DNA from: a bacterium
Lineage (GTDB): Bacteria > Vulcanimicrobiota > Vulcanimicrobiia > Vulcanimicrobiales > SCRA01
Direction of reading: 5' to 3'
DNA: 6,329 bases
Assembly: GCA_028869325.1 (NCBI GenBank)
Contig: JAGWST010000166.1
Span: forward strand, 1-6,329
Shown here: in pieces, positions 1-6,230 of the stretch
Numbering within the stretch: the stretch's first letter is position 1
Layout: every line of letters begins with the position of its first letter
The notes under the pieces: generated by a model
Seen by the model: only the letters and a program-made list of their open reading frames with translations
What the model was told of the DNA's origin: nothing
The model's database searches: none
Made by a program: the position numbers and the translations under genes

Positions 1-1019
1 GGGCGGCCGTGGATGGCCGCGAGGATATTCCGTGCCAGCGCCGGTGCCTCACGAATGGCGTGCTGCGCCGTCGGAGGATAGGTGCCGCCGCCGGGCTTGG
101 GAATCGCGGCGCAGTCGCCCAGCGCCCAGAGTCCAGGATGGCCGGCTACGGCGAGGTCGGCACCGACCACGATCGTGCCGTTGCGCGCGTGCTCAACGGG
201 CAGCGCCGCCAGCGCGGGAGCCGGCTTCGCACCCGCGCTCCAGACGATCAGCTGCGCATCGATGCGCGCTCCCGATTTCAAGCGGAGTCCCACGGCATCG
301 GCGGTTGCCACTTGGTCGCCGGTCACGATCTCCACGCCCCGCCGCGAGAGCATGTGCAGCGCGGAGGCGCCGAAGGGCTCGGGCAGCTCCGGCAAGAGGC
401 GTGGGCCGCCTTCGAGTAGGACCACGCGAACCCACGCGCGCTCGAGGCCCGGGTAGAACGAGATCACGGAGTCGACCAGCTCCTGGATCTCCCCGGCTGC
501 CTCCACGCCGGTGAAGCCGCCGCCTACGACCGTGAAGCAGAGCAGACGCCGCCGCTCTTCGTCGCTCACCGTCACCTCCGCCAGCTCGAGCATCCGGATG
601 AGCTCGTTGCGCAGACGGATCGCATCGTCGAGACTCTTGAGCGGAAGGGTGCGCTCCTCGATGCCCGGCAATCCGAAGGTGGAGGGCGAGGCGCCCAGCG
701 CCAGCACCAGGTGATCGAAGGTGAGCGTCGACGGCGTACCGAGCAGCGGATGGCGCACGGAGAGGCGCCTCGCCTCCAGGTCGATGCGCTCGACCTCGCC
801 CAAGACGAAGCGCGTATGCCGCAACGCCGCGCGGATGGGCTCGACGATGTGGCGCGTCTCGATGGCCCCCGCCGCGACCTCCGCCAGCATCGGCGTGAAG
901 AGGGTGTAGTTGTCGCGGCTGACGAGTGTGACGTCGAGCGGCTCTCCGCTGCGCTCGAGCGCGCGCGCGACGTTGACGCCGCCGAAGCCGCCGCCGAGGA
1001 CGACCACGCGCACGGCCAT
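1..1019 (-). CDS. Type II NADH:quinone oxidoreductase (NDH-2), C-terminus cut by window edge
   Basis: A peripheral membrane flavoprotein expected to oxidise NADH and reduce quinone without pumping protons. The 339 visible codons show the two-dinucleotide-fold design of the pyridine nucleotide-disulphide oxidoreductase superfamily. An N-terminal FAD-binding GGGFGG lies at residues 9-14, right after a hydrophobic strand. NYTLFTPML follows in the first third, as is common in NDH-2. The NADH-binding GGGFTG is at 166-171, and the second FAD contact, ALGDCA, is around 299-304. PPTAQHA then follows (AQH at 318-320), the region that lines the quinone site in NDH-2. No CxxxxC redox disulphide is seen near the FAD motif, which argues against a disulphide reductase. 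Family members are usually 400-450 residues, so roughly 60-110 residues, including the membrane-binding tail, are missing. The ATG at 1019 is chosen because the first Rossmann strand begins at once. That ATG shares its A with the TGA of an upstream 12-codon frame, so translation may be coupled. A related sulphide:quinone or ferredoxin-type reductase is less likely. Confidence 0.9.
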   Translation of the reverse strand, partial: MAVRVVVLGGGFGGVNVARALERSGEPLDVTLVSRDNYTLFTPMLAEVAAGAIETRHIVEPIRAALRHTRFVLGEVERIDLEARRLSVRHPLLGTPSTLTFDHLVLALGASPSTFGLPGIEERTLPLKSLDDAIRLRNELIRMLELAEVTVSDEERRRLLCFTVVGGGFTGVEAAGEIQELVDSVISFYPGLERAWVRVVLLEGGPRLLPELPEPFGASALHMLSRRGVEIVTGDQVATADAVGLRLKSGARIDAQLIVWSAGAKPAPALAALPVEHARNGTIVVGADLAVAGHPGLWALGDCAAIPKPGGGTYPPTAQHAIREAPALARNILAAIHGR

Positions 1020-1057
1020 CAGGGTCGCCCCCGGCGCGGTGTCGAACGAGCGTGCAT
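1019..1057 (-). CDS. Possible 12-residue leader peptide coupled to NDH-2
   Basis: A micro-ORF reading MHARSTPRRGRP ends in TGA at 1021-1019, and the A of that TGA is the first base of the NDH-2 ATG (TGATG). It has by far the best ribosome-binding site in this stretch: AGGAGG at 1071-1066, eight bases before its ATG. The NDH-2 ATG itself has only a weak GGGGG about eight bases upstream. Ribosomes would therefore be expected to load at 1057, terminate at 1019 and re-initiate on NDH-2. Four of the twelve residues are arginine, each with a different CGN codon (CGT, CGC, CGG, CGA), and the last codon before the stop is proline CCC, a poor termination context. Whether the peptide has any role beyond coupling cannot be told. 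It could also be an accidental frame. Confidence 0.45.
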   Translation of the reverse strand: MHARSTPRRGRP

Positions 1058-1496
1058 GAGTGAGACCTCCTTCTCACTGACGTCGGATCGCGGTATCGCG
1101 CTCCGCCTGCACGAGAGCCGGTTCTTCGAGGCCGAGCGCGTGCTCGGCCTCTCGATGCCTTATCCGTTCGCGGGTTGGGCGAGTTGGTGCGCGCGGCGCG
1201 AGCAGGGGACGGCCGTTCTCTCGGCATGCTTCAGCGGCGGCACGCTGCGCGCCGTGGAGTGGTATCTCGCGCGCGCGCCGGCCCCGCTGCCGCCGCTCGA
1301 CCTGGGCGAGATCACGCTGGGGCCGGCCGGGGTTCGTCTTGGTGACGGCGCCGAGGCGCTTCCGCCGTCGTTCACGGCGTTCGCGGAGCAGGGCCCCGTC
1401 TATGACCGGACGCTGTGCGCGAACGCCGATGGCGGCGTGGCGTTCTGCATGCTGCTCGATGGGCGTATCGTGCGCATCGCCCTCTACGCCTCTTGA
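1056..1496 (+). CDS. Hypothetical protein, 146 residues, upstream of glycosyltransferase
   Basis: I do not recognise this protein. Coding character is good: nearly every third base is G or C, and the 3' end overlaps the next gene by TTGA. No signal peptide or membrane segment is visible, so it is probably cytosolic. The N-terminal half is mixed and aromatic (FFEAERVLGL, then PYPFAGWASWC at about 35-45). The C-terminal half looks beta-rich, with short strands and turns such as EITLGPAGVRLGDG, and ends in FCMLLDGRIVRIALYAS. It has four cysteines (45, 58, 121, 131), not arranged as an obvious metal site. The start is the least certain part. ATG 1056 has only a weak GAACGAG in front of it and overlaps the minus-strand leader start. 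Upstream in-frame starts would lie inside the NDH-2 gene, and GTG 1140 or ATG 1155 downstream are shorter alternatives. Co-transcription with the glycosyltransferase suggests a linked role, but no function can be assigned. Confidence 0.7.
   Translation: MSETSFSLTSDRGIALRLHESRFFEAERVLGLSMPYPFAGWASWCARREQGTAVLSACFSGGTLRAVEWYLARAPAPLPPLDLGEITLGPAGVRLGDGAEALPPSFTAFAEQGPVYDRTLCANADGGVAFCMLLDGRIVRIALYAS
1059..1078 (-). promoter_or_regulatory. Hairpin with Shine-Dalgarno in its loop, upstream of the NDH-2 leader
   Basis: Read on the minus strand, AGTGAGA (1078-1072) and TCTCACT (1065-1059) are a perfect 7-bp inverted repeat. The 6-nt loop between them is exactly AGGAGG (1071-1066), complementary to the 3' end of 16S rRNA. 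One base separates the stem from the leader ATG at 1057. In RNA the site would be a stem-loop that displays the ribosome-binding sequence, or whose stem must melt for the ribosome to reach the start codon. The same DNA forms codons 2-8 of the plus-strand gene at 1056. It could instead be a palindromic operator with 7-bp half-sites and a 6-bp spacer. Confidence 0.55.
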
Positions 1497-2926
1497 GCCG
1501 CGCGCTCGCCGTCGCGGCGGCCCTGCTCTTTGCGCTCGCCCTGTGGCTGGCGCGCCATCCCGGAGCGCAGAGCGGCGTCGCGACGCGTGACTTCGAGGCG
1601 TACTGGTCGGCCGGCCGCGCAGCGCTGGCCGGCGGCGTGCCGTACGCGCGAGGGGAGATCTGGAGCTACGAGCGGCAGGTCCCGGGCGTCGACGCGTCGC
1701 GCGAGGAGCTCCTGCCGTTCGTCTCGCCGCCGCCGACGCTGCTGCTCTTCGAGCCATTGGCCAGGCTGCCGTACGATCGCGCGCGGGTGGTCTGGCTGGC
1801 CGTGCTGGAAGGCGCCTGCGCGCTGGGCGTGATCGCAACGTTTGGCGTCGCCGGATGGCAGTGGCGCCAGGCCTTCATCGTCGCGCTGGTCGCGCTGACG
1901 TTCTCGCCCCTCACCGTGACGTTGGCGCTCGGCCAGCTCGCTGGAGTCGTCTACGCGGCGCTGGCAGTCGCCATCTACGCGCTCGGCTGCGGCACGGCCG
2001 CAAGCGCGGTCGCACTGGCATGCAGCGCTGTGCAGCCGAATATCGCCATTGTTGGGCTGGCGGGAGTCCGCCGCTCGACGGCGGCGGCGTATGCGATCGC
2101 GGCGGCGCTGATCGCCGCCTCGACGGCGGCCCTCTACCATCACTTCGACGGTGGTCTGGGCGGCTATCTCGCGATGCTGACCCGCCATGGCGCGGCCGAG
2201 CGCGGTGATGCCATCCAGTTCACGCTGCCGGCGCTGCTGGGGCCGCTCGAGCCGCGCGCGCAGGCGATCATTGCGGCGCTCTCCCTGCTCGTCTGCGCGG
2301 CGCCGGCGGCGTTGCTCGCGCGGCGCTCATCGCCACAGCGGTCGATTGCCTTCGCCTGCGCGCTGCTCCCGTTCGCCGTGCCCTTTCTGCACCAGCAGGA
2401 TTTGATCGTGCTGCTGATCCCCGCGGCGTTCGCGTTGGCCACGTGGCGATCGAAGGGCGCGCTGCTCGGCGCGCTCGGCACGGCGTTCGCCGCCATCGAC
2501 TGGGTGGATCTCGCTCAGCGGCCGGCGCACCGGCTGGAGGATCTGGCCCTGGCCGCCGCGGGCGCCTGCGCCATCGCCTCGCTGCATCCATCGCGGAGCG
2601 CGCTCTGGCTCGCGCTGCCCACCGTGCTGGCCTGCGTGCTCGCGCCGCTTGCGGCCCGCCAGCCGATGCCGATCTGGCCGCTCGCTCTCCCCGCTGGCTT
2701 TCATGCGCCAAGCATTCTCGACGCCTCGGCGGTCTGGGGGCGCGAGCAGCTGGCGGCGGGGCTGATGCAGGCCCACGCGCTGTGGATCGCGCTGCGCGCT
2801 CTGACGCTGCTGGGCTGCCTGCTGCTCGCCGCCGCACTGGCCGGCGAGCGCCTCACAGCGAGAGCTGCGCAGCGTTCCAGAACACCTCGTCCGGCCCCGG
2901 CCGGAAGCCTTTCAGGTCGGGATTGA
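1493..2926 (+). CDS. GT87/DUF2029-like polytopic membrane glycosyltransferase
   Basis: A probable GT-C fold glycosyltransferase of the GT87 (DUF2029) type, which moves a sugar from a polyprenyl-phosphate donor on the outer face of the membrane; mannosyltransferases of actinobacterial cell envelopes are the known examples. After a first membrane helix (about residues 4-20) comes RDFEAYWSAGRAALAGGVPY. Its D33 sits where GT-C enzymes keep their catalytic acid, and DFxxYWxxG is the family hallmark. SPPPTLLLFEPLARLP at 78-93, LGQ at 146-148, a QPN at 181-183 where many members have KPQ, and PFLHQQDLIVLL (H300, D303) match the usual order of motifs. Many Ala/Leu-rich helices fill the rest of the 477 residues. 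The TTG at 1493 is chosen because it gives a 4-nt TTGA overlap with the upstream stop and leads directly into the first helix. A GTG at 1415 would add 26 arginine-rich residues and overlap the previous gene by 82 nt. The last 24 codons overlap the 3' end of the opposing binding-protein gene. The acceptor and sugar are unknown. Confidence 0.8.
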   Translation: MSRALAVAAALLFALALWLARHPGAQSGVATRDFEAYWSAGRAALAGGVPYARGEIWSYERQVPGVDASREELLPFVSPPPTLLLFEPLARLPYDRARVVWLAVLEGACALGVIATFGVAGWQWRQAFIVALVALTFSPLTVTLALGQLAGVVYAALAVAIYALGCGTAASAVALACSAVQPNIAIVGLAGVRRSTAAAYAIAAALIAASTAALYHHFDGGLGGYLAMLTRHGAAERGDAIQFTLPALLGPLEPRAQAIIAALSLLVCAAPAALLARRSSPQRSIAFACALLPFAVPFLHQQDLIVLLIPAAFALATWRSKGALLGALGTAFAAIDWVDLAQRPAHRLEDLALAAAGACAIASLHPSRSALWLALPTVLACVLAPLAARQPMPIWPLALPAGFHAPSILDASAVWGREQLAAGLMQAHALWIALRALTLLGCLLLAAALAGERLTARAAQRSRTPRPAPAGSLSGRD

Positions 2927-4505
2927 CCGCGAAGACCTCCTGAATGTTCGAGATCACCACCCACGGCAGGTCGTGAGCGAGGATACGTTGCGCCTCGATC
3001 AGATCGCGCCGGCGCCGCGCACGATCGTAATGCGTGTTGGCATCCTCCTGTAGGCGATCGAAGGCGGGATTGCAGTAGCGTGTGTAGTCGCGCCCGCGCG
3101 GCGGGATGCTCTTGCACTCCAGGATGTCGGAGAGATCGGGATCAGGCTGCAGCGACCAGGCGTAGATCGTCAGGTCGTACTTGCCGGTCGCGATGATGCC
3201 TCCGGCCGCGTAGCTGCCGAAGAGCAGCGGCGTGGGATAGCGCCGGTACTCGAGCGCGATCCCCAGCCGCCGCAGCGACGACTCGATGATCAAGACCGTG
3301 GAGTCCAGGAGCGGGTTGCCCGTGTTTCCCGCCAGCTCCAAGCGCAGGGCCTGCCCGTCTCTGTGTCTCAAGCCATCGCTGCCCATCCTCCATCCGGCCT
3401 CGTCCAGCAGACGCGCCGCCGCATGCAAGTCGTAGGCGTAGCCGGGGAGGTTCGCGGCTTTCGCCCAGCTGGTGCTGGGGAACGGCGAGTTGGTCACGAC
3501 GCCGACGCGATGGTAGACCTTCTCCCAGATCGTGCGACGGTCGATGGCGTGCGCGATCGCCTGGCGCACGCGGATATCACGCAGCACCGGCCGTGCGATG
3601 TTGAAGTCCAGGTGGCGGAAGCTATTCGAGACGATCGAGATCGTGCGCACATCGGGCAGCGCGCGGACCTCCGGCACCTGATTCGAGGGGACGCGCACGT
3701 CGACGTCGAGCTCGTGCGTGCGCAGTTGCGTGAGCACGGTGTTCGCGTCGGGGATCGCCTTGAAGACCACGTGCTGCAGTCCCGGCTTTCCGCCCCAGTA
3801 GCGAGGATTGGCCGCCATCTCCACCTCGTTGCCGCGCCGCCACGCCGTATAGACGTATGGCCCCAGCCCCACCGGCAGTTCGTTGTAGGGCACGTGGTTG
3901 AGATCGGGATACTTGGCCAGCAGGTGCTCGGGCAGGATCGCCGGGTTGCCGACGGGCGTGAAGAAGCGGTCGATGAACGTCGCATAGGGACGGCGCAGGT
4001 GGAAGATCACGGTATACGGGTCGGGGGTCTCCACGCGATCGATCAGATCCCAGCCGCTGCGGGTGAGGACATTATTGCGCGGGTCCAGGATCGCGCGCAC
4101 GGTGAAGGCCACGTCCTTGGCCGTGAACGGAGCACCGTCGGACCAGAGGACGCCGCGGCGCAGCTTGAAGCGAATCGAGCGTCCGTCGGGCGAGATGTCG
4201 CCGTTCTCGCGGGTCGGGACCTGCGTGCAGAGATCGGGGACGGGCTCGCCGTGCTCGCCGAAGTGAAAGAAGTAGCCCATCGTGAACGCCGAGAGATCGC
4301 CGACCAGCGTCTCCGTCGAAACCAAGGGATTGAGGTTGTCGGGCTCCTCGCCGTCGGCCCAGCGCACCGTGCCCGGAGTCGTCCAGGCATGCGTGCCGCC
4401 CGCACCGGTCTCGACCTTCGTACACCCGGCCAGGCAGAGAAAGAGAACGGCCGCGAACGGGACGAGCGCTGCTCCCCTCGCGGAGCCTCTGAGGCGCGCG
4501 CTCAA
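2853..4505 (-). CDS. ABC transporter solute-binding lipoprotein, family 5 (OppA/DppA type)
   Basis: A 550-residue extracellular receptor of the SBP_bac_5 family, which captures peptides, nickel complexes or other solutes for an ABC importer. The N-terminus is a Sec-type lipoprotein signal: a basic start (RLRGSARG), a hydrophobic core (about 12-26) and the lipobox LAGC with C28 as the lipidated residue. The mature protein runs through WADGEEPDNLNP (49-60) and WSDGAPFTAKDVAFTV (121-136), the strongest family motif. LPEHLL, GLGPYVYTAWRRG, RVRQAIAHAIDRR and GKYDLTIYAW follow in the usual order, and the length fits the family. The start is TTG at 4505: it overlaps the upstream TGA as TTGA, no ATG lies in frame nearby, and it places the signal peptide correctly. 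No Shine-Dalgarno is evident, so translation probably depends on ribosomes finishing the gene before it. The ligand is not predictable. Its last 74 nt overlap the convergent glycosyltransferase gene. Confidence 0.92.
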   Translation of the reverse strand: MSARLRGSARGAALVPFAAVLFLCLAGCTKVETGAGGTHAWTTPGTVRWADGEEPDNLNPLVSTETLVGDLSAFTMGYFFHFGEHGEPVPDLCTQVPTRENGDISPDGRSIRFKLRRGVLWSDGAPFTAKDVAFTVRAILDPRNNVLTRSGWDLIDRVETPDPYTVIFHLRRPYATFIDRFFTPVGNPAILPEHLLAKYPDLNHVPYNELPVGLGPYVYTAWRRGNEVEMAANPRYWGGKPGLQHVVFKAIPDANTVLTQLRTHELDVDVRVPSNQVPEVRALPDVRTISIVSNSFRHLDFNIARPVLRDIRVRQAIAHAIDRRTIWEKVYHRVGVVTNSPFPSTSWAKAANLPGYAYDLHAAARLLDEAGWRMGSDGLRHRDGQALRLELAGNTGNPLLDSTVLIIESSLRRLGIALEYRRYPTPLLFGSYAAGGIIATGKYDLTIYAWSLQPDPDLSDILECKSIPPRGRDYTRYCNPAFDRLQEDANTHYDRARRRRDLIEAQRILAHDLPWVVISNIQEVFAVNPDLKGFRPGPDEVFWNAAQLSL

Positions 4506-6139
4506 ATATCCACATCCATCATGAAATCAAACGGCCCGTTGGTATTGGGATCGAAGTTCCGCAGATCGACGTTGGCGGGATAGAGATCCTCGTTCTGCTC
4601 CAACGGGAAGATGGGGCACTCCTCGGCGATGATCGCCTGTGCCTGCTTCAGCAACGTGGTCTGCTTGGCGCGATCCAACGTCTGGCGCGCCGCGACCATC
4701 AACTGCGTGGCCTGCTGGTTGACGTAGCGGGGGTCGTTCTGACCGTTGGGCGGAATCTGCGTCGCGCTGTAGAGGTTGATGATGTCCGTCGGCGAGGGCG
4801 TGTTCCCCCACGAGAAGATGCAGAGATCGAACTTCCCGGAGTTGACGATGCCCCCGTTCTGCAACTGGGCGAAGTAGAGGGGCGTTGGATAGTGCTTGGT
4901 ATCGAAGGTCACGCCGATCTGCCTCCAGCCCGCGCGCAGCAGCTCGATGATCTGCTCGTAGGCGGGGCTGCCCGTGGCCAGCGCAAAGTCGAAGTGCAGG
5001 CGCAGCCCGTCCTTCTCCCGGACGTCACCCGGCCCGCGCCTCCAGCCGGCGCCGTCCAAGAGCCGATTCGCCTGCTCCAGGTCGAACGGGTACTGCTTGA
5101 CGTCGGCGTTGTACGCATAGGAGTCCGGCGAGACCACGGTCCAGTTGAGCTCACCGACGCCGTGCAGCACCTTGTCGAGGATGCTTCGGCGATCGATCGC
5201 GTAGTTGAGCGCTTGGCGGACGGGGATCTCCTTGAGCGCGGGGTGGCTGCAGTTGCAGTCGATGTGGCGCCAGTACTGCGAGCGGCGGCGCAGGAGCCTG
5301 ATGCCGCCGGCGCCCTCGATCTGCTGCAGGTAGTTGGGATTCATCTGAATCCACAGATCCAGCTCGTGGGAGCGCATCTGGGTGAGCATCGTGTTGGCGT
5401 CCGGGATCACTTTATAGACGATGCGCTCGAGCTTGGGCCTCCCGCGCCAGTAGCCGTCGTTGGCGACCAGGGTGACGTGCTGGCCGCGCAGCCACTCCAC
5501 GATCTTGAACGGGCCGATCCCGACCGGCATCTGATTGTACGCCCCCGTATTGGGATTCTGCCCCTTGCAGATGTGCTCGGGCAGGATACACGGGTTGGCG
5601 CCGCCGGTCGTGAAAAAGGTCGGCACGAACGGCGCGTAGAGCGATTTCATGTGGAAGATCGCCGTATGGTCGTCCGGCGTCTCGACCCGCTCGATCTGGT
5701 CCCAGCCCTCGCGCGAGGTGACGTTGGTATTGGGATCGAGGATCGTGGCGACGGAGAAGGCCACGTCGCGCGAGGTGAAGGGCCGGCCGTCGGCCCAGCG
5801 GGCCTCCGGACGCAGCTTGAACGTGATGCGCCGTCCGTCGGCGGAGAGCAGCCCGTTCTCCGTCGAGGGCACCTCGGTCGCCAGCTCCGGCACCGGGTTG
5901 AGCTGCGCGTCGTAACGGAAGAGCCACGCCCCCCAGAGCTGCGCCAGCCACGAGGTGGTGGCGTGCGTGGTGACCACCGGGTTCAGGCCCACGGGGTCCT
6001 CGCCGTCGGCCCAGCGCAGCACGTGCGGCTGCGTCCATGGGTGGCGGGCGCTGGCCCCGGCCGTTCCGGTCGAGACTTTGGTGCATGATGGCAGGATGGT
6101 CGTCGCCGCCAACATGCCCAGCGCATCGCGACGTTTCAT
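4502..6139 (-). CDS. ABC transporter solute-binding lipoprotein, family 5, with Tat-like signal
   Basis: A 545-residue SBP_bac_5 receptor, colinear with and clearly paralogous to the gene that follows it. Shared blocks include WADGE-P--LNP (43-54), W-DG-PFT--DVAF-V (115-130), RVETPD, ILPEH, the GPF/GPY turn, IPDANT-LTQ-R-HELD, VRQA--YAIDRRSI, YPTPL-F, GK-DL and IPP-G. The start at 6139 is supported by AAGGAG eight bases upstream and by where the signal peptide falls; the in-frame GTG at 6190 would add 17 residues ahead of it. The signal differs from its neighbour: MKRRDALGML has a KRR-x-x-L twin-arginine look with a short, weak hydrophobic core, followed by ILPSC with C19 as the likely lipidated residue. 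Proline at -2 is unusual in a lipobox. The residues just after the cysteine (CTKVSTG) almost match the paralogue (CTKVETG). The 3' end overlaps the next gene by 4 nt. The ligand is unknown; no permease or ATPase gene is in view. Confidence 0.92.
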   Translation of the reverse strand: MKRRDALGMLAATTILPSCTKVSTGTAGASARHPWTQPHVLRWADGEDPVGLNPVVTTHATTSWLAQLWGAWLFRYDAQLNPVPELATEVPSTENGLLSADGRRITFKLRPEARWADGRPFTSRDVAFSVATILDPNTNVTSREGWDQIERVETPDDHTAIFHMKSLYAPFVPTFFTTGGANPCILPEHICKGQNPNTGAYNQMPVGIGPFKIVEWLRGQHVTLVANDGYWRGRPKLERIVYKVIPDANTMLTQMRSHELDLWIQMNPNYLQQIEGAGGIRLLRRRSQYWRHIDCNCSHPALKEIPVRQALNYAIDRRSILDKVLHGVGELNWTVVSPDSYAYNADVKQYPFDLEQANRLLDGAGWRRGPGDVREKDGLRLHFDFALATGSPAYEQIIELLRAGWRQIGVTFDTKHYPTPLYFAQLQNGGIVNSGKFDLCIFSWGNTPSPTDIINLYSATQIPPNGQNDPRYVNQQATQLMVAARQTLDRAKQTTLLKQAQAIIAEECPIFPLEQNEDLYPANVDLRNFDPNTNGPFDFMMDVDI

Positions 6140-6147
6140 GCCCGAGT

Positions 6148-6153
6148 CTCCTT
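6148..6153 (-). promoter_or_regulatory. Ribosome-binding site AAGGAG for the 6139 gene
   Basis: On the minus strand AAGGAG (part of AAAAGGAGA) lies eight bases before ATG 6139. It decides the start against the in-frame GTG at 6190, which has only GCTGGGG in front of it. The 91-nt gap between the two binding-protein genes holds no T-tract terminator. A TATGAT at 6181-6176 has no matching -35 at normal spacing, so the genes most likely share a transcript. Confidence 0.75.
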
Positions 6154-6230
6154 TTACGCCTATACCGAGACCTTCATCATATCGGTCCACCCCAGCGAGG
6201 CCGGCAGTAGGCCAACGTGCAAACGGCGCA

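Noticed and set aside
973..1001. TTGACG at 973-978 as a -35 box for the plus-strand gene
   Set aside because: The hexamer 17 bases downstream is GAGGAC, not a plausible -10. The sequence is explained by NDH-2 codons.
193..1227. Minus-strand 344-codon frame overlapping NDH-2 in another frame
   Set aside because: Arginine/alanine-rich low-complexity product. The frame starting at 1019 carries the FAD and NADH motifs.
2890..2905. TCCGGC/GCCGGA hairpin as an intrinsic terminator
   Set aside because: No T-run follows on either strand, and the bases are needed as codons of both genes.
3363..4583. Plus-strand open frame of 406 codons opposite the binding-protein gene
   Set aside because: It mirrors the real gene's GC-rich codons. 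The product is full of Arg, Asp, His and Gly without domains, while the minus strand has clear family motifs and a signal peptide.
4892..6088. Plus-strand open frame of 398 codons opposite the second binding-protein gene
   Set aside because: Same explanation: an antisense shadow with no recognisable motif. The minus frame is unmistakable.
6176..6181. TATGAT on the minus strand as an internal promoter -10 in the binding-protein array
   Set aside because: Bases at the expected -35 position are GC-rich with no TTGACA likeness, and there is no extended -10 TG. Kept only as a remark.
4502..6190. GTG 6190 as the start of the second binding protein
   Set aside because: It adds 17 residues in front of an obvious export signal and lacks a good ribosome-binding site, whereas ATG 6139 has AAGGAG at ideal spacing.
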